Assembly: GCA_964615375.1 (NCBI GenBank)
Contig: CAZTOW010000063.1
Span: 1-51,209 of the forward strand
Direction: 5' to 3'
DNA length: 51,209 nucleotides
From: CAZKWG01 sp964615375
GTDB taxonomy: Bacteria; Myxococcota_A; UBA796; CAZKWG01
Shown piece after piece: positions 33,198 to 41,404 of this stretch. The notes beneath the pieces were generated by a model. That model did not search any database. It had not been told where the DNA came from and worked only from the letters and a program-made list of their open reading frames with translations. The number at the start of each line of letters is the position of its first letter. Positions within the stretch are counted from its first letter, which is position 1. The translations under genes were made by a program, and so were the position numbers.

Positions 33198-34568
33198 CTA
33201 GCGACGCCGACGCCCGGCCGAAGCTGCGGGGGCCGCGGGAGCCGGCGTCTTGACCGGGATCTTCACCCCGGCCAGCAGGTCGGCCATGGTCCCCAGGCTC
33301 TGCGGAGCGGCCTTGGGCGCGGGCCCGGTCGGGCGGCGCTCGCCCTCCTCGGGCTCCCAGCCGTCCTCCGCCTGCTTCATCCCCAGGTCCAGGCGCTGAC
33401 GGGCGTGATCGGCCCCCAGCACGCGGACGCGGACCTCCTGCCCCGGCTTCACGACGTGGGCGGGCTGCTCCACCCGGCTCTTGGAGAGGTTGGAGATGTG
33501 GATGAGGCCCTCGAGCCCGGGGGCGAGGGAGGCGAAGGCGCCGAAGGTGGAGAGGCGCGTGATCTTCGCGGCGTAGACCTCCCCCTCGAAGAAGTCGCGG
33601 CCGACGCGGGACCAGGGGCTGAGCGCGGGATCCTTCATGGAGAGCGAGATGCGCTTCGCCGTGGGGTCCACCTCGATCACGCGCACGGTGACGCGCTCGC
33701 CGCGGGCGGGCGGGGTGACGCTGTCGTCCCAGCCCAGCTCGCTCTTGTGCATGAGGCCCAGCACGCCGCCCACGTCCACGAAGATGCCGTACTCCTTGAT
33801 GGTGGCGACCACGCCCTCCAGCGTGTCCCCGGCCTTCACCGAGGCCCACAGGCGAACGGCGTTCTCCGCCGCCTCCTGCTCCTGCACGTCGCGGCGGGAG
33901 ACGATCACGTCCCGCCCGCGCACGTCCTTGACCATGAACATGCCGACCAGGCCCACGTAGCGGTCCAGGTCGCTCTCGGGGTGGCGGTCGATCTGGGAGA
34001 CCGGGCAGAAGGCCTGAGCGCCCGCGACGCGCACGGTGAAGCCGCCGGAGTTGCGGGCCTCCACCCGACCCTCCACGGGGATGCCGGCGTCGCGCGCCTC
34101 CTCCAGCGCCCCCAGGCCCGCGCGGCCGGAGAGGCGGCGGGCCAGGCGGATGCCGTCGGCGCCGGTCGACAGCACGAAGGCGCTCATGGTCTCGCCCGCC
34201 ACGGGCACGACGCCCTCGAGCTCGGCGCGGTCCAGGATCGCCTCGCTCTTTCCGCCGATGTCCACGAAGACCGAGTCGGCGGTGACGCGCACCACGGCGC
34301 CGCTGACGCGGTCGCCGGACTTGAAGCGGCGGGCCGTCTGTCCGCGGAGCAGGCGGTCCAGCTCGCCCTGACCGAGGGCCTCGAGCTCGGCGAGGAGGGC
34401 CGAGGGGTCCAGCGTGGGCTCCACCGCGCGCGGGGTCGCCGGGCTCGGGGCGGGAGCAGGCGCGGGGCTGGCCACGGCCGCGGCCTCGGTCGCCTCCGGC
34501 GCGGGCGCGTCGGCCTCGCTGTCACGGGGGCGGCGAATGGTGTTGCGGTCAGCGGCGCGTGGCTTCAC
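33198..34568 (-). CDS. Four-S1-domain RNA-binding protein
   Basis: Protein of 456 residues. A Pro/Ala-rich N-terminus (about 1-50) precedes four S1 (OB-fold) modules at about 84-145, 165-230, 245-315 and 328-400; the third and fourth are the most typical (GVVATIKEYGIFVDVGGVLGLMHKS cut to its core IFVDVGGVLGLMHKS, and SLAPGLEGLIHISNLS). Ribosomal protein S1 normally has six such domains, and this lacks the ribosome-binding start, so it is an S1-like RNA-binding protein and not rpsA. The C-terminus is basic (GRRRR). Start GTG with GGAGGG upstream. It converges with the UDG gene 5 bases away. Confidence 0.88.
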   Translation of the reverse strand: MKPRAADRNTIRRPRDSEADAPAPEATEAAAVASPAPAPAPSPATPRAVEPTLDPSALLAELEALGQGELDRLLRGQTARRFKSGDRVSGAVVRVTADSVFVDIGGKSEAILDRAELEGVVPVAGETMSAFVLSTGADGIRLARRLSGRAGLGALEEARDAGIPVEGRVEARNSGGFTVRVAGAQAFCPVSQIDRHPESDLDRYVGLVGMFMVKDVRGRDVIVSRRDVQEQEAAENAVRLWASVKAGDTLEGVVATIKEYGIFVDVGGVLGLMHKSELGWDDSVTPPARGERVTVRVIEVDPTAKRISLSMKDPALSPWSRVGRDFFEGEVYAAKITRLSTFGAFASLAPGLEGLIHISNLSKSRVEQPAHVVKPGQEVRVRVLGADHARQRLDLGMKQAEDGWEPEEGERRPTGPAPKAAPQSLGTMADLLAGVKIPVKTPAPAAPAASAGRRRR

Positions 34569-34657
34569 GAGAGACCCTCCGGAGAGCGGAGCTCCCTAAC
34601 GTCGTTGTCCGTGTCGCGCCCGGAGCTCATGGCGCCGCGCTCGCGCGCCCCCTGGCC

Positions 34658-34686
34658 TTGGCGGTGCCGGAAGTCGTGCTTATGAG
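34658..34686 (+). promoter_or_regulatory. Candidate promoter of queA-tgt-yajC-secDF
   Basis: TTGGCG (34658-34663) and TATGAG (34681-34686) are separated by 17 bases, each matching four of six consensus positions. The transcript would begin near 34693, about 42 bases before the queA start. No queuosine (preQ1) riboswitch fold was recognised in the short leader. Confidence 0.45.
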
Positions 34687-34734
34687 CTTCGCCGCTCGCC
34701 CCAGTGAGGGGCGGCGCACGGTGGGAGCCCAGGC

Positions 34735-35892
34735 TTGGACAGCGCGGAGCCAGCACAGCGCCTGACACAGGGCCCGACACAGGGCCCGACACAGGGCCCG
34801 ACACAGGGCGGGGCGCTCGAGGAGGAGCGGGGTGGCGCTGAAGCCGCGGTGGATCCGCGCCTCCTGCCCTTCGACTACGCGCTCCCCGACGCGCTGATCG
34901 CGCGCTTCCCCGCCGAGCGGCGCGAGGACGCCCGCCTGCTGGTGCTGGGCGAGGACGCGGCGTCCGACCTGCGGCGGGCCGGTGATCTCCCCGAGCTGCT
35001 CGAGCCTGGAGATCTGCTCGTCGTCAATGACACGGCGGTCATGCCCGCGCGCCTCCAGCTCCGGCGGGCGACGGGCAGGGCGGTGGAGGCGCTGCTGCTC
35101 GCCCCCGGCCCGGGTCCGGTCCCGGCGATGATGCGCCCGGCAGGGAAGCTCCGCCCCGGCGAGCGCCTGGAGGTGCTGGGGGTCCCGCCGGAGCTGGGCG
35201 CGGCGGTGCTGACGCGGGCGCGGCTGTCCGGCGGAGACTGGGAGGTGGAGGCGCTCCCCGATCCGGCGACGCTGATGGCCCTGGCCGGTCGCGTGCCCCT
35301 CCCGCCCTACCTCGGGCGCGCCGACACCGCGCTCGACCGCGAGCGATACCAGACGGTCTACGCCGGCCCGCTGGGGGCGGTGGCGGCGCCGACGGCGGGG
35401 CTCCACCTCTCCGAGGCCCTGCTGGCCGCGCTCGCGCGCCGCGGGGTCGGGCTCGCCCGGGTGACCCTGCACGTCGGGCCGGGGACCTTCCGCAACCTGC
35501 GCCCGGAGGATCTGGAGGAGGGGCTGCTGCACCCGGAGCCCTACTGGATCCCCGAGGAGACGGCGCGCCTGGTGGCGGAGACCCGGGCGAGGGGCGGGCG
35601 GATCGTGGCGGTGGGGACGACCTCGGTGCGGGCGCTGGAGAGCGCGGCCCAGGGCGGCGAGCTGCGCGCGGGCGGCGGGACCACGCGACTCTTCATCCGC
35701 GAGGGCTACCGCTTCTCCGTGGTAGATCGCCTGCTGACCAATTTCCACCTCCCGCGGAGCTCGCTGTTGATGCTGGTCTCGGCCTTCGGGGGGCGCGGGC
35801 GCGTGCTCGCCGCCTACGAGCGCGCCGTGCGCGAGGGCCTGCGCTTCTACAGCTACGGGGACGCCATGCTCCTCGACCGGGCCGGGCCTTGA
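34735..35892 (+). CDS. queA: S-adenosylmethionine:tRNA ribosyltransferase-isomerase
   Basis: QueA, 385 residues, adds the cyclopentenediol-precursor ring to preQ1 in tRNA during queuosine synthesis. Family signatures include FDYALPDALIARFP, DLLVVNDTAVMPARL, VAAPTAGLHLSEALLAAL, the TLHVGPGTFRNL strand, the GTTSVRALE motif, and LLTNFHLPRSSLLMLVSAF. The TTG at 34735 with GGGAG upstream adds an N-terminal tail containing the 12-base repeat (PTQG) that homologues lack; a GTG at 34849 (residue 39) would give a conventional length but has no good ribosome site. Overlaps tgt by 4 bases (TTGA). Confidence 0.94.
   Translation: MDSAEPAQRLTQGPTQGPTQGPTQGGALEEERGGAEAAVDPRLLPFDYALPDALIARFPAERREDARLLVLGEDAASDLRRAGDLPELLEPGDLLVVNDTAVMPARLQLRRATGRAVEALLLAPGPGPVPAMMRPAGKLRPGERLEVLGVPPELGAAVLTRARLSGGDWEVEALPDPATLMALAGRVPLPPYLGRADTALDRERYQTVYAGPLGAVAAPTAGLHLSEALLAALARRGVGLARVTLHVGPGTFRNLRPEDLEEGLLHPEPYWIPEETARLVAETRARGGRIVAVGTTSVRALESAAQGGELRAGGGTTRLFIREGYRFSVVDRLLTNFHLPRSSLLMLVSAFGGRGRVLAAYERAVREGLRFYSYGDAMLLDRAGP
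34764..34808 (+). repeat. 12-base tandem repeat at the queA N-terminus
   Basis: The unit GACACAGGGCCC occurs three times and a fourth time partially, in perfect tandem. In the queA frame it encodes repeated Pro-Thr-Gln-Gly. Because the unit is 12 bases, copy-number changes would stay in frame. Confidence 0.88.
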
Positions 35893-37016
35893 GCCGCCCG
35901 CTCGAGATGCGCGTGCTGGCCACAGCGGGGGCGGCCCGGACCGGGCTGCTGAGCACCTCTCACGGCGTGATCCCGACCCCGGCCTTCATGCCCGTGGGGA
36001 CGGCGGGGACGGTCAAGGGCATCACCCCGCTGGAGCTGCTCCAGGTCGGCGCGAGCGTGGTGCTCTCCAACGCCTTCCACCTCTGGGTGCGGCCGGGGCA
36101 CGAGCTCATCGGGCGCCTGGGCGGGCTGCACCGCTTCATGAACTGGGACGGCCCCATCCTCACCGACTCGGGGGGCTTCCAGGTCTTCAGCCTGGAGAGC
36201 CTGCGCAAGGTGAAGGAGGAGGGCGTGAAATTCCGCTCTCCCCACGACGGCGCGCACCTGCACCTGACGCCCGAGCTCTCAGTCGAGATCCAGGAGACGC
36301 TGGGCGTGGACATCGCCATGGCCTTCGACGAGTGCATCGAGTGGCCGGCGGATCGGGACCGGGTCGCCCGCAGCACCGAGCGCACCACGCGCTGGCTCAA
36401 GCGCTGCCTCGCCGCGCGGAAGCAGCCCGAGCGCACGGCCCTGCTGGGCATCGTGCAGGGGGGCTTCTACGAGGATCTTCGGGCGGCGCACGCCGACGAG
36501 CTCGTCTCCCTGGACCTGGACGGGATCGCGCTGGGCGGCTTCTCCGTGGGCGAGCCTCAGGACGCCATGCTCGCGCTGGTCGAGCACGTCACGGCCCGGC
36601 TCCCCGAGGGGAAGGTGCGCTACCTCATGGGCGTCGGCACCCCCCACGACATCGCCGAGAACGTCGCGCGCGGGGTGGATCTCTTCGACTGCGTGCTGCC
36701 GACGCGCACGGGGCGCTTCGGGACCCTGTACACGAGCGAGGGCCGCCTCAACATCCGGCATGCCCGCTTTCGTGAGGACGACCGCCCCGTGGATCCGGGC
36801 TGCGCGTGTTACACCTGCCAGTCCTTCGGCCGGGCCTACCTCCGGCACCTCTTCCTCTCCAACGAGATCCTGGCCCCGAGGCTGCTCTCGCTCCACAACC
36901 TCGCCTTCTATCAGTCCTTGATGGCGCGCCTGCGGGCCGCCGTCCACGCCGGTCCGGCGGCGGTGCAAGCGGCGCGCTCCTACGCCGCGCGCGCGACCGC
37001 GCCCCTGGATGCGTGA
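35889..37016 (+). CDS. tgt: tRNA-guanine transglycosylase
   Basis: Tgt, 375 residues, exchanges guanine 34 of GUN-anticodon tRNAs for preQ1, the step before QueA. Active-site residues are visible: Asp93 in TDSGGFQ and Asp267 in FDCVLPTRTG, and zinc ligands Cys305, Cys307, Cys310 with a His in SLHNL. The start is TTG at 35889 within the queA stop (TTGA overlap), so both enzymes are co-translated. Length matches the family. It is followed closely by yajC, the common order in many proteobacteria. Confidence 0.97.
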   Translation: MSRPLEMRVLATAGAARTGLLSTSHGVIPTPAFMPVGTAGTVKGITPLELLQVGASVVLSNAFHLWVRPGHELIGRLGGLHRFMNWDGPILTDSGGFQVFSLESLRKVKEEGVKFRSPHDGAHLHLTPELSVEIQETLGVDIAMAFDECIEWPADRDRVARSTERTTRWLKRCLAARKQPERTALLGIVQGGFYEDLRAAHADELVSLDLDGIALGGFSVGEPQDAMLALVEHVTARLPEGKVRYLMGVGTPHDIAENVARGVDLFDCVLPTRTGRFGTLYTSEGRLNIRHARFREDDRPVDPGCACYTCQSFGRAYLRHLFLSNEILAPRLLSLHNLAFYQSLMARLRAAVHAGPAAVQAARSYAARATAPLDA

Positions 37017-37047
37017 CCCGGAGACTGTGTCCCTGGAGACAACGACG

Positions 37048-37425
37048 ATGACGAGCCTCCTCCTCCCGCTGCTCTCGCTGGCCGCCTCCGCGGACCAGGG
37101 GCTGCTGGTGTCCGCGGACACCCCCGCTCCCGCCGGCGGCAGCCCGCTGGGCATGTTCCCGCTGATGATCGCCATGGTCGCGATCATCTACTTCCTCATC
37201 ATCCGGCCCCAGCAGAAGGAGATGAAGGAGCAGGAGGCGCTGGTCGCCAGCCTGCAGAAGGGCGACGCGGTCGTGACCAGCTCGGGGCTTCACGGCAAGG
37301 TCTACGAGGTCCACGACACCACGGTCCTGCTCGAGGTCGCCGACCGCGTGCGGATCACGGTGGAGAAGAGCGCGGTGAGGCGCAAGCTGGTCGCGGCCCA
37401 GGCGGACGCGGCCAAGGGGAGCTAG
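37048..37425 (+). CDS. yajC: Preprotein translocase accessory subunit YajC
   Basis: YajC, 125 residues, a small inner-membrane partner of SecDF. One membrane helix at about 36-52 (LMIAMVAIIYFLIIRPQQK, with the family RPQQKxxK motif right after it) and a basic cytoplasmic tail with the GDxVVTSSGLHGKV turn. The ATG at 37048 has GGAG about 9 bases upstream. An N-terminal extension of about 30 residues resembles a signal-like hydrophobic segment plus Ala/Pro linker. It lies between tgt and secD as usual. Confidence 0.95.
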   Translation: MTSLLLPLLSLAASADQGLLVSADTPAPAGGSPLGMFPLMIAMVAIIYFLIIRPQQKEMKEQEALVASLQKGDAVVTSSGLHGKVYEVHDTTVLLEVADRVRITVEKSAVRRKLVAAQADAAKGS

Positions 37426-37428
37426 GTC

Positions 37429-39207
37429 ATGGGCGGCGGATGGTGGACCCGGTTCGTACTGAATGTCCTCATCGTCCTCTGGGGCGTCTGGATGCTGCTC
37501 CCCACGCTGCTCGGCGAGAGCGCGCAGGAGCGCCTGGCGGCTCAGGCCCAGAGCGCGAGCGTGACGCTGGACGGGGCGGAGGAGAAGAAGGAGGATCAGC
37601 CGGCGGAGTGGTACGATCGCTTCCTGCCGAACGCGCGGATCAACATGGGCCTCGACCTCCAGGGCGGCATCGACATGGTGCTGACCGTGGAGACCGAGGA
37701 GGCGGTGATCTCGCAGGTGCAGCGCGACGTGAAGGTCATCAAGGACCTCGCCGCCAGCAACAACGTCTCCATCGCCGAGATCCGGCGCGTGCCGGGCAAG
37801 GCGGAGCTCCTGATCCGGCTGGAGAGCCCGGACGGGATCGACGATCTGCACAGCTACATGCGGCTCAAGCAGTCGAGCTACGAGCTGGTGGAGACCACGC
37901 AGGTCGATGGCAAGGACTGGGAGCTCTACCGGGTGACCGACGCGACCCGTTCCGGCATCGCCCAGCGCTCGGTGGAGCAGGCGCTGGAGACGCTGCGCAA
38001 CCGCGTGAACGCCACGGGCGTCAAGGAGCCCCTCATCCAGCTCAAGGGCGGCAGCCGCATCAACGTGCAACTCCCGGGCATGGAGAACGTGCAGCAGGCC
38101 GCCGCCGCGCTGGGCACGACCGCCATGCTGGAGTTCATGATGGTGGTCCCGCCCGACGAGTTCGAGCGCGCGGACCTCGAGCGGGCGCTGCTCGACGCGG
38201 AGAAGGCGCTGGACAAGCCGACCTTCGAGGATGACGAGCTCCTCTCCGACTGGCTGCAGCGCGAGGGGCGCATCCCCGCGAGCACCCGGCTGATGTGGGA
38301 GTACGAGACCGCGCAGGGCAAGAAGACGCGCGCTCAGCCCTGGGTCGTCCGGGACGAGATCATCCTCACCGGGGACGACATCTCCAACGCCCACACGGCC
38401 ATGGACCCGGTGGAGGGCCCCTACGTGGCCATGGAGTTCAAGCCGCGCGGCGCCCAGATCTTCGCGGAGGTCACGGGCCAGAACGTCGGCCGGAATTTCG
38501 CCATCGTGCTGGACGACGAGGTGCGCAGCGCGCCCCGGATCATCCAGAAGATCTCGGGCGGTCAGTGCCGGATCACGATGGGGACCGGCGACTACCAGCG
38601 CGCCTTCCAGGAGGCCAGCGTGCTCTCGCTGGTGCTGCGCACGGGCGCGCTCCCGGCCCCGGTCAGCGTGGGCGAGGTCCGCACGGTCAGCGCCTCGCTC
38701 GGCGCCGACCTCATCCGCTCGGGCACCCTCGCCAGCCTCCTGGGCGGCGGGCTGGTGCTGGTCTTCATGATCTGGTTCTACCGCGTCTCGGGCATCATCG
38801 CGAACCTCGCCCTGAGCGCGAACGTGCTGCTGGTGATGGCGTTCATGGCCGCCTTCGACGCGACCCTGACCCTGCCGGGCATCGCGGGCATCGCGCTCAC
38901 GGTCGGCATGGCCCTGGACTGCAACATCGTCTTCTTCGAGCGCATCCGAGAGGAGCTGCGCCTGGGTCGATCGGCGCGTGCCGCGGTCGATGCGGGCTTC
39001 GATCGGGCGCTCTGGGCCGTGCTCGACGCCAACATCACCACGTTCATCGCCGGTGTGGTGCTCTACACCTACGGAACGGGGCCCATCAAGGGCTTCGCGG
39101 TCACCCTCATGATCGGCATCATCACGACGCTGATCACCGGGGTCTTCACCTCGAGGATGATGATGGACCTCTACGCTCGCAAGTCTCCCCATCGGATCTC
39201 GATCTGA
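37429..39207 (+). CDS. secD: Protein translocase subunit SecD
   Basis: SecD, 592 residues, drives late Sec translocation with the proton-motive force together with SecF. First helix about 10-30; the periplasmic head contains GLDLQGGIDM (usual GLDLRGG) and later RINVQLPGM and TGQNVGRNFAIVLDDEV; four to five C-terminal helices include the SIGMALDCNIVFFERIREEL-like D4/D5 motif (VGMALDCNIVFFERIREEL). A middle insertion (about 240-300) is larger than in E. coli. Start ATG at 37429, 3 bases after yajC. Confidence 0.96.
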   Translation: MGGGWWTRFVLNVLIVLWGVWMLLPTLLGESAQERLAAQAQSASVTLDGAEEKKEDQPAEWYDRFLPNARINMGLDLQGGIDMVLTVETEEAVISQVQRDVKVIKDLAASNNVSIAEIRRVPGKAELLIRLESPDGIDDLHSYMRLKQSSYELVETTQVDGKDWELYRVTDATRSGIAQRSVEQALETLRNRVNATGVKEPLIQLKGGSRINVQLPGMENVQQAAAALGTTAMLEFMMVVPPDEFERADLERALLDAEKALDKPTFEDDELLSDWLQREGRIPASTRLMWEYETAQGKKTRAQPWVVRDEIILTGDDISNAHTAMDPVEGPYVAMEFKPRGAQIFAEVTGQNVGRNFAIVLDDEVRSAPRIIQKISGGQCRITMGTGDYQRAFQEASVLSLVLRTGALPAPVSVGEVRTVSASLGADLIRSGTLASLLGGGLVLVFMIWFYRVSGIIANLALSANVLLVMAFMAAFDATLTLPGIAGIALTVGMALDCNIVFFERIREELRLGRSARAAVDAGFDRALWAVLDANITTFIAGVVLYTYGTGPIKGFAVTLMIGIITTLITGVFTSRMMMDLYARKSPHRISI

Positions 39208-39216
39208 GGACGCGCC

Positions 39217-40476
39217 ATGCCGTTCATGAATTCCGTCCCCAACATCGACTTCCTCAAGCACAAGAACAAGGCCGCGGCGGTCTCCGTGACCTGGTGGTTG
39301 ATCAGCATGCTGCTGCTCATCTTCCGGGGTCCCACCTGGGGCATCGACTTCACCGGCGGGACGGAGGTTCGCCTCCGCTTCGCCGAGCAGGTCGCCATCG
39401 AGACCGTGCGCCAGACGGTGGCTGCAGCGGACATCGAGGCGGACAGCGTGCAGGCGATCGGCTCCGAGGAGCGCGAGTACCTCGTCCGCGTCAAGGACCC
39501 GACCTACGGGGCCGCCGAGGTCACCGAGGAGGTCAAGTCCGCGCTGGAGAAGCACTTCCCCCCTGGCTGGCTGGCGGAGAGCACCTTCGACGCCGAGGTC
39601 GGCACGCGCATGACCGTGCGCTACAACGGTGAGCCCGTCATCATCGACAAGATTGAGGACGCGCTGAAGGGGATCGAGGGCGCCACGGTCGAGAAGACCC
39701 CGGAAGAGAACACGGTCCACGTGAAGCTCCCCAGCCTCGCCGTGGCCGTCCAGCACTCGCTCGAGCGCTCCATCCAGCAGGAGTTCGAGGTGCTCTCGGT
39801 GGAGTCCGTGGGCCCCAGCGTCGGCAAGGACCTGCGGAACCAGGGCCTGCTGGCGGTCGGCATCACCTGCATGCTGATCCTGGTCTACGTGGGCGTGCGC
39901 TTCGACCTCAGCTTCGCACCCGGCGGGGTCGTCGGCATCCTGCACGACGTCATCAACGTGGTCGGCGTGTTCATCCTGTTGGACATCCTCGGGATCTACG
40001 TGGTGGAGTTCAACCTCTCGATCGTCGGCGCCCTGCTGACCATCCTCGGGTACTCCATCAACGACACCATCGTCATCTATGACCGCATCCGCGAGAACCA
40101 GAAGAAGTACCGACGCAAGCCGCTCGACCAGATCATGAACGAGTCGCTCAACGAGACGCTCAGCCGCACGCTGGGGACGGGCATGACCACCATGCTCGCC
40201 ATGGTCCCCTTCCTGTTCCTGGGCGGCGAGGTCATCGCCACCTTCGCGCTCGCCATCATCCTCGGCGTCATCTTCGGCACCTACTCCACGGTCTACGTGG
40301 CGGCTCCGCTCACGCTGGTCTTCGACAGGGCGAAGCCCCTCTTCGCGCGGGTCATGGCCGGCGGCGCGGGCGCTGTCGCCGCTGAGGGCGGGTCCACCGA
40401 GCTCACGGAGAGCGAGCGTCGGCGTCGCGAGCGAGAGGCGAAGGCGGCGGAGCGCAAGGGCAAAGATCACGTCTGA
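39217..40476 (+). CDS. secF: Protein translocase subunit SecF
   Basis: SecF, 419 residues. The first helix is at about 25-37, followed by the head with GIDFTGGTEV. The usual six-helix core carries LGYSINDTIVIYDRIREN, the proton-path motif shared with SecD. At about 420 residues it is longer than most SecF (about 310): the periplasmic head is enlarged and a basic tail (SERRRREREAK, GKDHV) follows. Start ATG at 39217 with GAGGA upstream, 9 bases after secD. Confidence 0.95.
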   Translation: MPFMNSVPNIDFLKHKNKAAAVSVTWWLISMLLLIFRGPTWGIDFTGGTEVRLRFAEQVAIETVRQTVAAADIEADSVQAIGSEEREYLVRVKDPTYGAAEVTEEVKSALEKHFPPGWLAESTFDAEVGTRMTVRYNGEPVIIDKIEDALKGIEGATVEKTPEENTVHVKLPSLAVAVQHSLERSIQQEFEVLSVESVGPSVGKDLRNQGLLAVGITCMLILVYVGVRFDLSFAPGGVVGILHDVINVVGVFILLDILGIYVVEFNLSIVGALLTILGYSINDTIVIYDRIRENQKKYRRKPLDQIMNESLNETLSRTLGTGMTTMLAMVPFLFLGGEVIATFALAIILGVIFGTYSTVYVAAPLTLVFDRAKPLFARVMAGGAGAVAAEGGSTELTESERRRREREAKAAERKGKDHV

Positions 40477-40529
40477 GTGGCCCTCCGGCACGATCCGGCC
40501 TATACGAGTAAGGAAAGCTCAGGCCCCCG

Positions 40530-40817
40530 ATGACCCGCTCCCAGCTCATCGACGTGATCGCCAGCTCCCGTCGGCTGCCGCGCCGCACGACGGAGGAGGT
40601 GGTGGATCTCGTGTTCCAGGAGCTCCAGAACGCGCTGCTGGACGGACGGCGCGTGGAGATTCGCGGGTTCGGGACATGGAAGCCCCAGCGCTACGGCGCC
40701 TACACGGGGAGGAACCCTCGGACGGGGGCTCCTGTTGAGGTGGCGCCGAAGACGCTCCCGGTCTTCAAGGTCTCGAGTGTGCTCCACGAACGCTTGAACA
40801 AGGAGTCCGAAGCATGA
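40530..40817 (+). CDS. HU/IHF-family DNA-bending protein
   Basis: Protein of 95 residues matching the HU/IHF fold: MTRSQLIDVIASS, an amphipathic helix, VEIRGFGTWKPQRYGAYTGRNPRTGAPVEV (the DNA-minor-groove arm), and a C-terminal helix. The sequence RGFGTW and the arm GRNPRTG are closer to IHF beta than HU, but distinguishing them needs a family comparison. It would bend DNA in the nucleoid. Its stop overlaps the next gene by 4 bases. Confidence 0.93.
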   Translation: MTRSQLIDVIASSRRLPRRTTEEVVDLVFQELQNALLDGRRVEIRGFGTWKPQRYGAYTGRNPRTGAPVEVAPKTLPVFKVSSVLHERLNKESEA

Positions 40818-41374
40818 TCTCTGTCCTCCTCTTCGTGCTCTCGGCGATGGCCACGGAGCGCGCGCTGTACGTCAACGGCGTGCAGGCCGAGGGTCTGCGC
40901 TCCTACGACTTCAAGGGTGTGAACGTCCGCATCGACGACCAGGGCAACGTCTGGGTCGACGCGCCGCAGTATCGGGTCGAGGTCCAGGGCTCGGTGACCA
41001 ACCAGGGCTCCTCCACCCCGGCGCCGGCGGCGACGGCGCCTCAGGGGCGCTACTGGCTGGTCACCCAGGACAACCAGTCCCAGGGCCACGAGATCGAGGT
41101 GATGGTCAACGGCGTGCTCGTGCAGAAGATCCGCTCGGGCGACGCTCAGCTCATCCTCGACATCGGGCGCTACCTCAAGCCTGGCGCCAACACCATCGTG
41201 TTCAACGCGATGCCGGCCCCCACCCTCGGCGGCGGTGTCCTGAACCTCTTCGTGGGGACGGGCAACAACGACGCCGGCACGCTGAACCTGGACACGCCCG
41301 TCATCACCTACGCGCGCCGCGCCACCGACCCCGTCGCGGGCGGCAGCCGCTCCTACCAGCTCGAAGTCAAGTAG
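40814..41374 (+). CDS. Secreted protein of unknown function
   Basis: Exported protein of 186 residues with a short signal (about 1-13, cleavage near AMA-TE). The mature part is strand-rich, with an N-terminal motif repeated twice (VNVRIDDQGNVWVD then YRVEVQGSV), a Thr/Pro/Ala linker, and a second beta domain with MVNGVLVQKI and LDIGRYLKPGANTIVF. This resembles small surface beta-sandwich proteins, but no family was recognised. It is co-translated with the IHF/HU gene (ATGA overlap). Confidence 0.78.
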   Translation: MISVLLFVLSAMATERALYVNGVQAEGLRSYDFKGVNVRIDDQGNVWVDAPQYRVEVQGSVTNQGSSTPAPAATAPQGRYWLVTQDNQSQGHEIEVMVNGVLVQKIRSGDAQLILDIGRYLKPGANTIVFNAMPAPTLGGGVLNLFVGTGNNDAGTLNLDTPVITYARRATDPVAGGSRSYQLEVK

Positions 41375-41404
41375 CCGGCTCGCGCGCCGGCGCATGAGGT
41401 CTCC

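Noticed and set aside
34687..34734. PreQ1 riboswitch ahead of queA
   Set aside because: The short leader has no recognisable preQ1 aptamer fold or conserved residues.
36748..40491. Very long (1247-codon) leftward open frame across tgt, yajC, secD and secF
   Set aside because: It runs antisense to four clear genes and its translation is Asp/His/Val/Arg-rich shadow sequence without any domain.
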